Shown here piece after piece: positions 1 through 8,806 of a stretch of 64,000 bases of DNA; position 1 is the stretch's first letter; each line of letters begins with the position of its first letter. Below the pieces are notes generated by a model. That model searched no databases. It was not told the origin of the DNA and worked only from the letters and a program-made list of their open reading frames with translations. The position numbers and the translations under genes were made by a program. Origin of the DNA: Gluconobacter wancherniae NBRC 103581 (GTDB lineage: Bacteria; Pseudomonadota; Alphaproteobacteria; Acetobacterales; Acetobacteraceae); NCBI RefSeq assembly GCF_007988885.1, contig NZ_BJUZ01000001.1:868001-932000 (forward strand), written 5' to 3'.

Positions 1-22
1 GGCCCATTCGTATTTGGCCAAT

Positions 23-48
23 CCACTAATAACTATTATTATTGGTGG
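23..48. promoter_or_regulatory. Imperfect inverted repeat upstream of isomerase gene
   Basis: Two 10-base arms (23-32 and 39-48) of the form CCACTAATAA and TTATTGGTGG match with one mismatch around a 6-base loop. They lie in AT-rich DNA about 120 bases before the first gene. It could be a regulator site or a weak hairpin; nothing else supports a function. Confidence 0.25.
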
Positions 49-168
49 ATATAATTGAGATACTTATTGATCCGTATATTATATTAATGCATGACGCAAT
101 GATGTTAATGAGCTAAACTCATTTCAATTCACGATTTTTATATCGTTTTTGGCGCAGCGAGGAACAAT

Positions 169-789
169 ATGACCGACGAACAGCCGTTGAACGTAGGAAC
201 AATCGAGGTTTTCTACGGAATTTCATCTCCGTGGGCATATCTTGGAATGCCAAAGCTACGTGAAATTGCGCGTTCTGAAGGCGTGTCACTCACTCTACGG
301 CCCATCAGGATAATCCAGAATAATGGTGGCATCCCTCTGCGTGAGCGTCCTTTAGCTCGGCAGAATTATCATGTGGTTGAACTGACACGTTGGCGAAAAT
401 TTCTAGACATTCCGCTTAATCTGAAGCCAAAATACTACCCCTGCAGAACTATAGAATATGCTGCTTGTCTTGTTATTGCCGCGGGCCTCAGGGGACATGA
501 CGATGTCGCTCTATCGTGGGCTATTCAATCCGCATTATGGGCCCACGATCAGGATATTGCAGATACGAACACGCTTGAGAATATTGTTGGAAGCGTACTT
601 CATGGTGACGCCAAAGAGCTATTAGCCTTTTCCCAAACGTCAGAGGTGTACGCTGTATGGGAAAAAAACCTGTTTGACGCAGAACAGCTTGGTATCTTCG
701 GTACTCCCACCTACGTGGTCGGAGACGAACTGTTCTGGGGGCAGGATAGACTAGACTTTGTGCAACGGAAAATACATGCAAGATGTTAA
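169..789 (+). CDS. 2-hydroxychromene-2-carboxylate isomerase / DsbA-fold (GST kappa-like) protein
   Basis: A 206-residue thioredoxin-fold protein of the HCCA isomerase/GST-kappa type. The N-terminal segment YGISSPWAYLG (about residues 16-26) holds the family's SSP motif that binds glutathione. The C-terminal GIFGTPTYVVGDELFWGQDRLDFV is the cis-Pro and helix signature of the family. Length is usual (about 200). Relatives isomerise aromatic-ring degradation intermediates or act as glutathione transferases in the cytoplasm; the true substrate is not visible here. GAGGAA lies just before the ATG. It stands alone, and an unassigned stretch follows it. The family call is firm and the reaction is inferred. 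Confidence 0.8.
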   Translation: MTDEQPLNVGTIEVFYGISSPWAYLGMPKLREIARSEGVSLTLRPIRIIQNNGGIPLRERPLARQNYHVVELTRWRKFLDIPLNLKPKYYPCRTIEYAACLVIAAGLRGHDDVALSWAIQSALWAHDQDIADTNTLENIVGSVLHGDAKELLAFSQTSEVYAVWEKNLFDAEQLGIFGTPTYVVGDELFWGQDRLDFVQRKIHARC

Positions 790-1535
790 AATAAGAATGT
801 GTTTCTTACCTTAGAAAGTGTGTTTGAGCGCTGGAGCTAATACAGCAGATCTGGTTTGAAGGGGGTATGGAGACCCCGTGCTATAGCAGCGATCGCTAGT
901 ACACATGGTATATCCAGCTATTTTATGTGTCTGGCAATAGCTTTCAGAACAGGATTATGTCAGGAGAATACCAATCCTGCCTATCATGACAATTCCGTTT
1001 TTATTGTAGTGTAGGCGAGATATGCCCGTGCCTGATGCGCTCGTCGAAAGACGGGCCAACGGAGCATATGCGGGATTGGGATTTAGTCCTGGGTGATTTT
1101 CAAGGCGAGGCTGCGGATTCATTGGATGAGTTTGTTTTGCGTAGTGAAACCAGTAGTTGGCGTTTACGCATATTACAAAACCTCTGCCTGCTCGACGCAG
1201 GCAAACGGCACCTCTACCGCCAGCGCCTACTCGATCATAGCGCTTGACAGGGATGGCTTGGTGGCAAAGCGGATATCGTCGGGCACATGCGTCGCTGCCA
1301 GTTATTTCGGTGTATCAGTTCAGCTTTTCGGCAGATCCTGTGTATTGTCGGCTTACGCAGCAGGAAGCCGCACCCTCTTCTGCCGCCAAAGCCCCAGATT
1401 GCATTTAGATAAAAATTAATCCAAATAAGAAATTAATTTATAATATAAATACAGAAAATTCACTTCATATTAAAATCAACATTCGTAATTAATTTATATT
1501 TATTGTATTATTTCCTTAAATATTTAGCATTATTG
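790..1535. other. Gap without recognisable gene
   Basis: About 745 bases between the isomerase and a converging LysR gene. Short open frames occur at 1035-1247 and 1093-1419, but neither translation resembles a family I know and they overlap in different frames. The last 140 bases before 1535 are extremely AT-rich. It may be decayed DNA. Confidence 0.4.
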
Positions 1536-2492
1536 CTAGTTTTCAATTCCAATTAATAACTCTAATCTTGCAGTATTCTCCAATACGGACACTACTACAT
1601 CACGCAACCACATTGCGGCGGGATCACGATCACTGCGGGCCGACCAGATCATCGATACTGCCGGGATACGCAAATCCAGCGGAACGGGACGGACCACCAA
1701 ACCAAAATCCGCGGCATGCTGCTGAGCAATTCGACTGGGAATCGTAGCCAAAACGGGTGCTGCTGCGGCAGCCGCAAGTGCCGTCAGAAAATCTGATGCA
1801 GCGAGAACCACGTTGAGTTCCTGACCAATCTGCATCAGTGCCTCGGACAGGCACCCCTGGATGTCATCTTTCAGCGTCATGAGAACATGGGGCAACGCAA
1901 GATAACGCTCAACCGTGATTGGAGCATCCGGATCGATCAGTTTCGGGTTGAAGCAGCAGGCTAGAGACTGCTGATATAACGATACACCACAATAGCGTTC
2001 CAATCCGAAATCAAAACACCCAACTGCGATATCCAACGCCCCCGTATCCAGCAGCGTATAGACCTCACTTCGAGGGGATCCACGTGACAGCAGTCGTATT
2101 CCGGGTGCATTCTGTTGCAAATAGGCCGCCAGTTTCGGCATCAGAAAGACTTCAAGTTCGGACGAAAAGCCAAAACGGAAGATCCGCTGTTCCGTCGCAG
2201 GATCAAACTGTTCCTCGGACATCAGGATGTTCTGAGCCTGCCTCAATAGCTCCCCAACATGAGAGGCCATGGCAGATGCTTTAGCGGTTGGCTGCATAAC
2301 AGTACCGGTTCTTACGAGCACCTCATCTCCCAGCAACATTCGGAGAGTGGCAAGCGCATGGCTCATTGCTGGCTGCTGGATACGAAGGCGGCGCGCCGCT
2401 TTTGTGACGCTCCGCTCGGAAACGAGGACGTCGAAAGCGATTAGAAGGTTGAGGTCGAAAGATTTAAGATTGAAATGATCGATGGGTTTCAT
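1536..2492 (-). CDS. LysR-family transcriptional regulator (NodD-like branch)
   Basis: A 318-residue LysR protein. Residues about 12-70 form the winged helix-turn-helix (FDLNLLIAFDVLVSERSVTKAARRL followed by QPAMSHALATLR), and the rest is the two-lobed effector domain. The FDLNLL start and the GDEVLVR segment after the recognition helix are typical of the NodD/LinR/PcpR-like branch. It is divergent from the MBL-fold hydrolase at 2570 with 77 bases between starts, so it probably controls that hydrolase and the alpha/beta hydrolase behind it. The effector is unknown. The run of alanines near residue 245 is only an oddity of composition. Confidence 0.85.
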   Translation of the reverse strand: MKPIDHFNLKSFDLNLLIAFDVLVSERSVTKAARRLRIQQPAMSHALATLRMLLGDEVLVRTGTVMQPTAKASAMASHVGELLRQAQNILMSEEQFDPATEQRIFRFGFSSELEVFLMPKLAAYLQQNAPGIRLLSRGSPRSEVYTLLDTGALDIAVGCFDFGLERYCGVSLYQQSLACCFNPKLIDPDAPITVERYLALPHVLMTLKDDIQGCLSEALMQIGQELNVVLAASDFLTALAAAAAAPVLATIPSRIAQQHAADFGLVVRPVPLDLRIPAVSMIWSARSDRDPAAMWLRDVVVSVLENTARLELLIGIEN

Positions 2493-2569
2493 TTATCAAA
2501 TCGATTTGTGTGATACCTAAGCGCACCTTAACTTCCGATGTGATGTAAAACAATCGCATTGGATCAATT

Positions 2570-3514
2570 ATGGCAGCGGCTTTTCAGGTGGGTGACGCCC
2601 GTGTCACGCGCATTCCGGAACTTCACTGGGATAATGCACTCCCCAAAAAACTGTATCCGGATATCGAGGCCGAGGCACTTGCAATATTCGGCCCGTATTT
2701 GACGCCAGGATCATTTAACCCCGGGACAGGCAGGCTTGCGCAGGGAACTCATGCGTGGCTTATTCAGGTTTCTGGCCTCAATATTTTGGTTGATACCGCC
2801 ACGGGTAACGATAAGCCGTTACCCGCCGCACCGGCACTGGATCATCTGCATACGCCGTTCCTCAAACGTCTCGCAGCAGCAGGCGTACAGCCAGAGCGGG
2901 TCGATGCCGTCCTACATACGCACATTCATGCCGATCATGTCGGCTGGAATACACGCCTGCATAATGGAAAATGGGTGCCGACCTTTCCGAACGCGCGTCA
3001 CGTTTTCTCAGCAATCGAGGCGCGATACGGTGCAAGCAATGACCGTATTGACCCTGCACCGGATTTGCCTCCGGAGATATTGGGGCGCCCAGATCATCAT
3101 CCGCTACCGCGCGTCTATGCAGACAGCATGCTCCCCGTCATCGAAGCTGGGCTTGGAGAAGCGATTATAATCGACGGTCAAGAGGTTCTTGCGGGCTTCT
3201 CCTTTCATCCTACCCCCGGCCACAGCATTGATCATGCGTCGATCCGGTTGCGGTCAGACGGTGTGCAGGCGTGGTTTACAGGAGATGTCATGCATCACCC
3301 TCTGCAGGTTTATAGGCCGGATTTACGGTCCGTTTACTGTGAGTTCGTTCAGCCCGCCGAGCGCTCACGACGGTGGTTTCTTGAAGAAGCAGCTGTAAGT
3401 GGAAGCCTTTGCTTTACCAGTCATTTCGCGGAAACAGGTGCCGGTTATGTCAGGAGTCGTCCAGGAGGGTTTGGGTGGGAGTTTGCACAGCCAAATGTAG
3501 GAGACATCAAATGA
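2570..3514 (+). CDS. MBL-fold metallo-hydrolase (lactonase-like)
   Basis: A 314-residue metallo-beta-lactamase-fold hydrolase. The metal motif HTHIHADH occupies residues 116-123 (H118, H120, D122, H123). Further metal ligands are suggested by the H in PTPGHSIDH and by FTGDVMHHP. No signal peptide is evident, so it is probably cytoplasmic. Related proteins include acyl-homoserine lactonases and other lactone or ester hydrolases; the substrate cannot be read from sequence. The stop overlaps the start of the next alpha/beta hydrolase by four bases (ATGA), so the two are translationally coupled, and both are probably under the divergent LysR at 1536-2492. Confidence 0.85.
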   Translation: MAAAFQVGDARVTRIPELHWDNALPKKLYPDIEAEALAIFGPYLTPGSFNPGTGRLAQGTHAWLIQVSGLNILVDTATGNDKPLPAAPALDHLHTPFLKRLAAAGVQPERVDAVLHTHIHADHVGWNTRLHNGKWVPTFPNARHVFSAIEARYGASNDRIDPAPDLPPEILGRPDHHPLPRVYADSMLPVIEAGLGEAIIIDGQEVLAGFSFHPTPGHSIDHASIRLRSDGVQAWFTGDVMHHPLQVYRPDLRSVYCEFVQPAERSRRWFLEEAAVSGSLCFTSHFAETGAGYVRSRPGGFGWEFAQPNVGDIK

Positions 3515-4476
3515 CAAATCTGCTTATGGAAAACTTATCCATTCCGAGTGATACGGCCGATATCTCGCTTCATCTCCGCCATAAACGACGTTCAGACATC
3601 AAGACGTTTGATCCACAACGCACCATCCTACTGATGCATGGTGCAACGTTGCCGGTAGAAAGTCTTTTCGATGTTCCTGTTGGGGAGGGGGCATTCATGG
3701 ATGTCCTCGCTCGGGAAGGATTTGACGTTTATGCGCTCAACGTGCGGGGCTTCGGAGGGTCAACTCGGCCTTCTGGAATGGAAGGTGCGCCTGAAGATGC
3801 CCTGCCTCAAGTCAGGACCGAAACTGCAGTACGCGATCTGAGTACCGCTGTTGATTATCTTCTCGCGGCGCTTGCCCTCCCACGTCTTTGCCTGATCGGA
3901 ATGTCCTGGGGGGGCACGGTTACCGGTGCGTATACGGCGGCTCACAATGACAAGGTGGAGAGATTGGCTCTGATTGCCCCGCAATGGATTAATAATGGGG
4001 TTTCACGTCTAGATCCTGGCGGCTCTATACACGCTTATCGGCGCTTCAATGTTCAGGCATTTCGTCAGCGCTGGCTGGAAGGCGCACCGGAGCAGAAACG
4101 TACAGAGATCCTTCCGGCAGGGTGGTTTGAACAGTGGGTCTCAGTTATTCTTGCGAGCGATCCAGCAGAGCAGGATGGAGTGATCCGGGCACCTGCGGGT
4201 GTGATTCAGGATGTGCGTGATTACTGGTCCGTTGGAAAATCATTTTATAATCCCGAAGAGATCAAAGTCCCGGTTCTACTGCTGCATGCTGAGTGGGATC
4301 TGGATGTAACTACTCAGCAGATGGGAAACCTGTTTCCACGTTTTCTCAACGCCCCGTATCGTCGCTGGACGGAGATTGGGGAAGGAACGCATATGGTGAT
4401 TATGGAGAAGAATCGATGGCAGGTAATTGAAGAAATTCTGCTCTTTTTGAGAACGCGCAATCATTTAGAGGCGTAA
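3511..4476 (+). CDS. Alpha/beta-hydrolase fold protein
   Basis: A 321-residue alpha/beta hydrolase. The oxyanion region is LLMHGAT, the nucleophile elbow is GMSWGG, the acid lies in LLLHAEWDLD and the terminal His in GEGTHMVIMEK. The frame is open upstream to 3409, but the ATG at 3511 overlaps the stop of the MBL hydrolase (ATGA) and is the natural start. The pair may act in sequence on an ester or lactone, one enzyme metal-dependent and one serine-dependent. The substrate is unknown. It is probably co-regulated by the LysR at 1536-2492. Confidence 0.82.
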   Translation: MTNLLMENLSIPSDTADISLHLRHKRRSDIKTFDPQRTILLMHGATLPVESLFDVPVGEGAFMDVLAREGFDVYALNVRGFGGSTRPSGMEGAPEDALPQVRTETAVRDLSTAVDYLLAALALPRLCLIGMSWGGTVTGAYTAAHNDKVERLALIAPQWINNGVSRLDPGGSIHAYRRFNVQAFRQRWLEGAPEQKRTEILPAGWFEQWVSVILASDPAEQDGVIRAPAGVIQDVRDYWSVGKSFYNPEEIKVPVLLLHAEWDLDVTTQQMGNLFPRFLNAPYRRWTEIGEGTHMVIMEKNRWQVIEEILLFLRTRNHLEA

Positions 4477-4609
4477 ATTCCTAGCAAAATATTCAGTCTA
4501 TTTGGCGTGTATCGTCCTGATTTAAAAAAGAATCTTCACTATTTATTTTTCGCATGACAGATAACATTGAGATAAAAAAGACGATGATTTTCAAAATAAT
4601 GAGAAACGC

Positions 4610-5449
4610 ATGCCCATAAGAACAACATGCCTGTCTTATGTAATTCTCATGATTTTCTACCTATACATCCAGCCCGTGCATGCGCGGGGCCTCATCCAAC
4701 TTGAGGAGGGCGATCAGGGTATCGCTGCGACCAAGGCCATGATTGACGGTCAGAACGGTCTATTCATGTTCGATAGCGGTATCGGTACGTCTGGCATCAC
4801 GCCTGGTACGGCCCAAAAAATCGGATGCGTTCCCTGGGGCCAAGTCACAGGTTTCAGGGCGATTGGTGAGAGACTGGATCTTTCCCGATGTAACACGACA
4901 CACGTAGCCATAGGCATGTTTCGTGTAACGATGCCGCAAGTGGCTGTTATCGATCTCGAAAAGCTTATGGGGCCGCCGGCCCAAAAGTTTAGTGGTATTC
5001 TAGGCCTTGATCTCTTTGCAGGACAGATCGTGAGTCTTGATGTCGCCAAGAACCGGGTTGTTCTCGAAGATTATCGCAGCCTGTCACGGATCAGACTCTC
5101 TGCGACCGAGGTACCAATAAGGTTGGTCAGGGCCGCAGAAGGGGCGGCACTAACGGTCGACCTCGGAATTCCTACACGGGAGGGCATGCTCTGGATGGAG
5201 ATTGACACAGGTAACTACGGACCTACGCTGATTAACAGGAAGGCAGCGTCGCTTGTTGGCCTCGAAGCGGACAGGAAAGCCCGTCAGGAGTTGCGTGTGA
5301 CGCCAAAGCCAGGCCTCGAATCTTCCGGGAGCGCTTTGGTACGTGATCTAATTTTGGATGGTGATCTGGGACGTGAGGTGTTGCGTCATTGGCTTATTAC
5401 TCTTGATTTGGCGGCAGGCCGAGGTTGGATTCAGCAGGCGGCACAATAA
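4610..5449 (+). CDS. Secreted retropepsin-like aspartic protease-fold protein
   Basis: A 279-residue protein with an N-terminal signal peptide (hydrophobic residues 8-21, cleavage likely near HARG at 25). Two aspartic-protease-type triads are visible: D55-S56-G57 in LFMFDSGIG and D199-T200-G201 in MEIDTGNYG. The first half also has the GILGLDLF segment seen after the active site in bacterial retropepsin-like proteins. Two triads in one chain suggest a bilobed pepsin-type enzyme or an internal duplication acting in the periplasm. Activity is not proven by sequence alone. It stands alone with no operon partner. Confidence 0.6.
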   Translation: MPIRTTCLSYVILMIFYLYIQPVHARGLIQLEEGDQGIAATKAMIDGQNGLFMFDSGIGTSGITPGTAQKIGCVPWGQVTGFRAIGERLDLSRCNTTHVAIGMFRVTMPQVAVIDLEKLMGPPAQKFSGILGLDLFAGQIVSLDVAKNRVVLEDYRSLSRIRLSATEVPIRLVRAAEGAALTVDLGIPTREGMLWMEIDTGNYGPTLINRKAASLVGLEADRKARQELRVTPKPGLESSGSALVRDLILDGDLGREVLRHWLITLDLAAGRGWIQQAAQ

Positions 5450-5974
5450 TATGTAGAGAGCTGTTCTGCCTGTCTTGTCACCAATAGCCACCGCGACACA
5501 TACAAAATAGATATAAGCCTGCGTGAGTCGCAAAACGTACTAGAAACGATAGGACTGTCATCTCAGGGGCAGCCTCCGTCCGTGGATCGATACTCTCAGT
5601 CAGCATATCGGAGAGGCCTTTTCGGTTTTTTTTATGCATCTGGCACTATGTCCGATACAGTTGCTTTACGGACATAGGTTGACTTTCAACAGAAACAATC
5701 TGGATATTTAGATCCGAGGGAATTCTGGGCAGCAACTCATGTACGACTGGGCAAGGAGAGGGCAGGCATGGAAAACTTTAAACTGACAGCATTTTAGTAT
5801 TCATTACGTCGTACTGAAACTTCAACGTGTCATCATTATAAAATCGACTAAGAAACGACTGCTGCTTGCTCGCTTCGCAGACCCTAGAAAATGAGCAGCT
5901 ATGGGGTGGATGCGGAAGGCTTGCTTATCGCCTGCGAAGTTAACGAGCAGACATTATGATTGCGAAAGATCTGG
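5450..5974. other. Gap without recognisable gene
   Basis: About 525 bases between the protease-like gene and a converging LysR gene. A T-run near 5626-5633 could belong to a terminator for the upstream gene, but no convincing stem precedes it. No open frame with family resemblance was found. Confidence 0.35.
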
Positions 5975-6892
5975 TCAGGAGAGGCGATCAGGTTCATGTC
6001 GCTGCTGTTTCAATAACAGTCGTGAGATCAGGAGATCGATAAATGCACGCAGTTTAGGCACGAGCTGCTTGCTTGTCGGCCATAAAATTGTCATGTCACG
6101 AGGTGACGAAACCTCTGTAAGCAGAAGTTGTTCCAGTTTTTTATCGATCAAGGCCGACTTCGTTTCGAAGTCGGGTAGGCAGGCGATGCCTCGTCCCTGA
6201 AGGGCAAGATAGGTGAGCGTCTCGATCGAATTACAACTGACGGTCGTTAGCCTCCCGCTGCTCAAGATGCTCTCCCATTCTGGCACGGGCCATGGTTCGA
6301 TTTTTCCGGTCGTGGGAAACCGGTAAAGCAGGCAGGTATGGTGCAATAGTGCTGCTGCGCTCTCCGGCCGCCCCACCTGCGTCAGATAAGCAGGCGAGGC
6401 GAAGAGGTGGCGATGGAAAATACCAATTTTCCTGCTGAGCAGTCGAGTGTCGTTTGTTTCGCCGATACGTACGGCTGCATCGAAGCCTTCGTCAATCAGA
6501 TCCACTTTCCGATCCGTAAAGTCGATATCGAGTTCAACTTCGGGGAAGCGCTCTATGAACTCCGAAAGCACAGGCAAAAGTATTGTGCCTATCGCCGGAA
6601 GGCTCACGCGTAATTTTCCTCTCGGCGCAGCCTGTATATCACTCAGCTCTTGCTCGGCGGCATTAAGTTCTCCCAGAATGCGATGACATCGTTGAAGAAA
6701 TAACGCGCCTTCCGCCGTCAGCTTCATGCTCCGGGTGTTGCGATGGAACAAACGTACGCCCAATCGTGCTTCAAGACGGGCGATGGTTTTACCGATTGCG
6801 GACGAGGAAACGCCATGCAGACGGCCAGCCTCCACGAAACTCAATGATTCTGCTGCGGAGACGAAGGCGGAAATACCAGCGAGATGATCCAT
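5975..6892 (-). CDS. LysR-family transcriptional regulator (CrgA/DmlR-type)
   Basis: A 305-residue LysR protein. The winged HTH covers about residues 1-60 (ISAFVSAAESLSFVEAGRLHGVSSSAIGKTIARLEARLG). The effector domain has the LPAIGTILLPVLSEFIERFPEVELDIDFTD and GFDAAVRIGE segments of the CrgA/DmlR-like group. It starts 161 bases from, and divergent to, the MoaF-like and SDR genes at 7054-8145, which are its likely targets. Regulators of this group usually respond to small metabolites or electrophiles; the ligand is not visible here. Confidence 0.87.
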   Translation of the reverse strand: MDHLAGISAFVSAAESLSFVEAGRLHGVSSSAIGKTIARLEARLGVRLFHRNTRSMKLTAEGALFLQRCHRILGELNAAEQELSDIQAAPRGKLRVSLPAIGTILLPVLSEFIERFPEVELDIDFTDRKVDLIDEGFDAAVRIGETNDTRLLSRKIGIFHRHLFASPAYLTQVGRPESAAALLHHTCLLYRFPTTGKIEPWPVPEWESILSSGRLTTVSCNSIETLTYLALQGRGIACLPDFETKSALIDKKLEQLLLTEVSSPRDMTILWPTSKQLVPKLRAFIDLLISRLLLKQQRHEPDRLS

Positions 6893-7053
6893 CTTTCGAA
6901 CTTAGAATAGTCAATTACGGACGTAAACGTCCGATCTGTTCGGAACCAGAGCCTATTTTTCCGTCCTGAGACAGCGCCTATCCTACGGAGGTAGGCGGGA
7001 TCGATATGATGCGTGCCTCATATGATAGCCACTAAAACCTTCGCAGGAATAGC

Positions 7054-7374
7054 ATGACCCACACGGACTTATTTCCCTATGCTGGCCGCTCGTTCGTCGT
7101 GAACTATGGCGAAAACCTTGTCTTTCGGAATACCTATGCCGACGATGGTATGACCGTTACCGCCGAATTCCTGACGGGTCCCCAGACGGGAACCAAGATG
7201 ACGGTGCCCTTCAAATGGACCGCTCTGGAGGGAGGATTCTATCTGCTCTCATGGCAGGAAGAAGATCAATCCACTGTTGTCCACTGCGACAATTTCGAAG
7301 CAAGAGCCTCCCGGTCCTTCTACACGATGATGAACGGCAACTTTTACGTCCTGTCCGGCACGATCTCAGAGTAA
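7054..7374 (+). CDS. Small MoaF-like protein
   Basis: A 106-residue protein whose sequence (YAGRSFVVNYGENLVFRNTY, then FKWTALEGGFYLLSWQEED) resembles the lipocalin-like MoaF domain found in small stand-alone bacterial proteins. It has no signal peptide, no Cys cluster and no catalytic motif I can name. It lies directly upstream of an SDR gene (24 bases from its stop to the likely SDR start), so the two are probably one transcript under the divergent LysR at 5975-6892. Such small proteins often accompany SDRs and may bind a substrate. Function is unknown. Confidence 0.6.
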   Translation: MTHTDLFPYAGRSFVVNYGENLVFRNTYADDGMTVTAEFLTGPQTGTKMTVPFKWTALEGGFYLLSWQEEDQSTVVHCDNFEARASRSFYTMMNGNFYVLSGTISE

Positions 7375-7398
7375 AAAATAATGAGAGGAATAAACACC

Positions 7399-8145
7399 AT
7401 GGCTCAACTGCATGGCAAGAAAGCTTTGGTCACAGGCGCTTCTCGTGGCATGGGCCGCGCCACGGCACTCGCTCTGGCAGCTGCCGGCGCCGAAGTGCTG
7501 GTTCATTACAGCTCCAACGAGCACGCTGCTAAGGCAGTAGTCGAGGAGATCACAGGCAAAGGTGGGCAGGCATATGCTCTCCCAGCTGACTTGCGCGATA
7601 TCCAAGAGATATTTGACTTATCCGAGCGCGTCAGAGAGGTCTGTTCCGGAAAACTCGATATTCTCGTTGCCAATGCGGGAATTGCGCGTCCCGCCCGTCT
7701 CGAGGATACAACAGTTGCAGACTTCGACGATATGTTTGCCATCAACGTCAAGGCGCCGTTTTTTCTGGTCCAGCAGTTATCGCCCATCATGAGCGCTGGC
7801 AGCAGCATTATTTTTACCTCGTCGCTGGCGACCCGCACAACTGTTGGCAAACTGTCAGCCTATGCTGCCTCGAAGGGAGCAATCTCGACATTGGTAACTC
7901 ATTTTGCAGCGGAACTGGGTGCGCGTGGCATCCGTGTCAACGCGATCGCACCGGGTATCGTCGCTACTGACATGTCAAGTTTTGTCGAAACGAAAGAAGG
8001 TCGGGAATTTACCTTGGGTATCCAAGCGCTCAAGCGTGTAGCGATACCAGGGGATATCGCCGGAGTGATCGTGTTCCTTGCAGGAGATGATGCCCGCTGG
8101 GTTACGGGAGACATCATCCGGGTCGACGGCGGTTCTAAGCTATAA
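7399..8145 (+). CDS. Short-chain dehydrogenase/reductase (SDR)
   Basis: A 248-residue classical SDR. The cofactor loop is TGASRGMG, followed by NAG (VANAGIA), the catalytic Ser in TSSLA, and YAASK with the Tyr/Lys pair. The tail GGSKL closes the fold. An ATG at 7381 opens the frame, but the AGAGGA sequence at about 7384-7389 fits as ribosome site for the ATG at 7399 (MAQLHGKKALVTG), which is chosen. It is probably a cytoplasmic NAD(P)-dependent ketone/alcohol reductase co-transcribed with the MoaF-like gene. Confidence 0.85.
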   Translation: MAQLHGKKALVTGASRGMGRATALALAAAGAEVLVHYSSNEHAAKAVVEEITGKGGQAYALPADLRDIQEIFDLSERVREVCSGKLDILVANAGIARPARLEDTTVADFDDMFAINVKAPFFLVQQLSPIMSAGSSIIFTSSLATRTTVGKLSAYAASKGAISTLVTHFAAELGARGIRVNAIAPGIVATDMSSFVETKEGREFTLGIQALKRVAIPGDIAGVIVFLAGDDARWVTGDIIRVDGGSKL

Positions 8146-8336
8146 CTACGAAGGTGGCACGTTGAGTGTGGTGAAGCGCATCAGCATTGTTTCCCAATAT
8201 TAACGTCGTAGCTGCTTTTGAGGTGTGCCTGTTGGTTACGGGATGCCTGTTATGTAGGCGGGAGTAGTCCTATTTAAGCCGTTCGTTCCGATAGGCCGTC
8301 TTCCGGGGAGGAGAGGGGGCTGCCAGCCTGTGCCAT

Positions 8337-8738
8337 TCAGCCCGAGACAATCGCTGCAAGCTGAAGTGGATTCATATAGTCTCGTATCCGAGTGACCTTC
8401 GCGTCACGCCTCTCGATAAACCAGACGTAGGACAGGATCTTCGTGCTGTTGTCGACGACGCGCTCATGATGGCCTGTCGCCTCGACGATCAGTTCGTCGC
8501 CTGTGCTACGAACGCGAATGTCGGTCAGCGTGCCGAACCGGATGATCGTCGGCAGATGGGCCATGTAGGCCGCAATGGCGTCCCGTCCTATTAGTTCACG
8601 CGGTGCGCCTTCGGGCGCGAACGGAAATTCATGGCATGCGTCGTCTGCGTAGATCGCCATCCAGCCCGCGATGTCCCCCGCGCGAAGTGCGTCCAGTGCA
8701 TTTTCGAGCCAGTCTGGCAGGTCGGATGTTGGTGACAT
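8337..8738 (-). CDS. SnoaL-like / NTF2-fold protein
   Basis: A 133-residue NTF2-fold protein of the SnoaL-like polyketide cyclase type: ALDALRAGDIAGWMAIYADDACHEFPF, then LIGRDAIAAYMAHLPT and a C-terminal VTRIRDYMNP strand. The frame opens at 8768, but AAGGAAG before the ATG at 8738 (MSPTSDLPDW) makes that the better start. The upstream position also keeps the coding region clear of the palindromes at 8761-8806. It is divergent from the TetR gene at 8767, which probably represses it. Members range from ketosteroid-isomerase-like enzymes to simple ligand-binding proteins; the substrate is unknown. Confidence 0.75.
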   Translation of the reverse strand: MSPTSDLPDWLENALDALRAGDIAGWMAIYADDACHEFPFAPEGAPRELIGRDAIAAYMAHLPTIIRFGTLTDIRVRSTGDELIVEATGHHERVVDNSTKILSYVWFIERRDAKVTRIRDYMNPLQLAAIVSG

Positions 8739-8760
8739 GGTGCTTCCTTGATATGATTTC

Positions 8761-8806
8761 CGGACCATGAGTCCAGATTCACATTATATATCGGACCATA
8801 AGTCCG
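8761..8806. promoter_or_regulatory. Tandem palindromic operators of the TetR/SnoaL divergon
   Basis: Two near-identical palindromes, CGGACCATGAGTCCA (8761-8775) and CGGACCATAAGTCCG (8792-8806), start 31 bases apart, about three helical turns. The second has perfect 5-base arms CGGAC/GTCCG. They sit in the intergenic space and over the annotated TetR start codon at 8767. Such a pair is what a TetR dimer pair would bind for autorepression and repression of the SnoaL gene. That role is inferred from position and symmetry. Confidence 0.65.

Noticed and set aside
1035-1419. Two overlapping frames after the isomerase
   Set aside because: Neither translation resembles a known family, they are short and lack convincing ribosome sites.
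5600-5640. Possible terminator before the T-run at 5626
   Set aside because: The preceding GAGAGGCCTTTTCGG does not form a convincing stem.
5901-6200. Open frame on plus strand over the LysR gene
   Set aside because: It is antisense to a well-supported LysR gene and has no family likeness.
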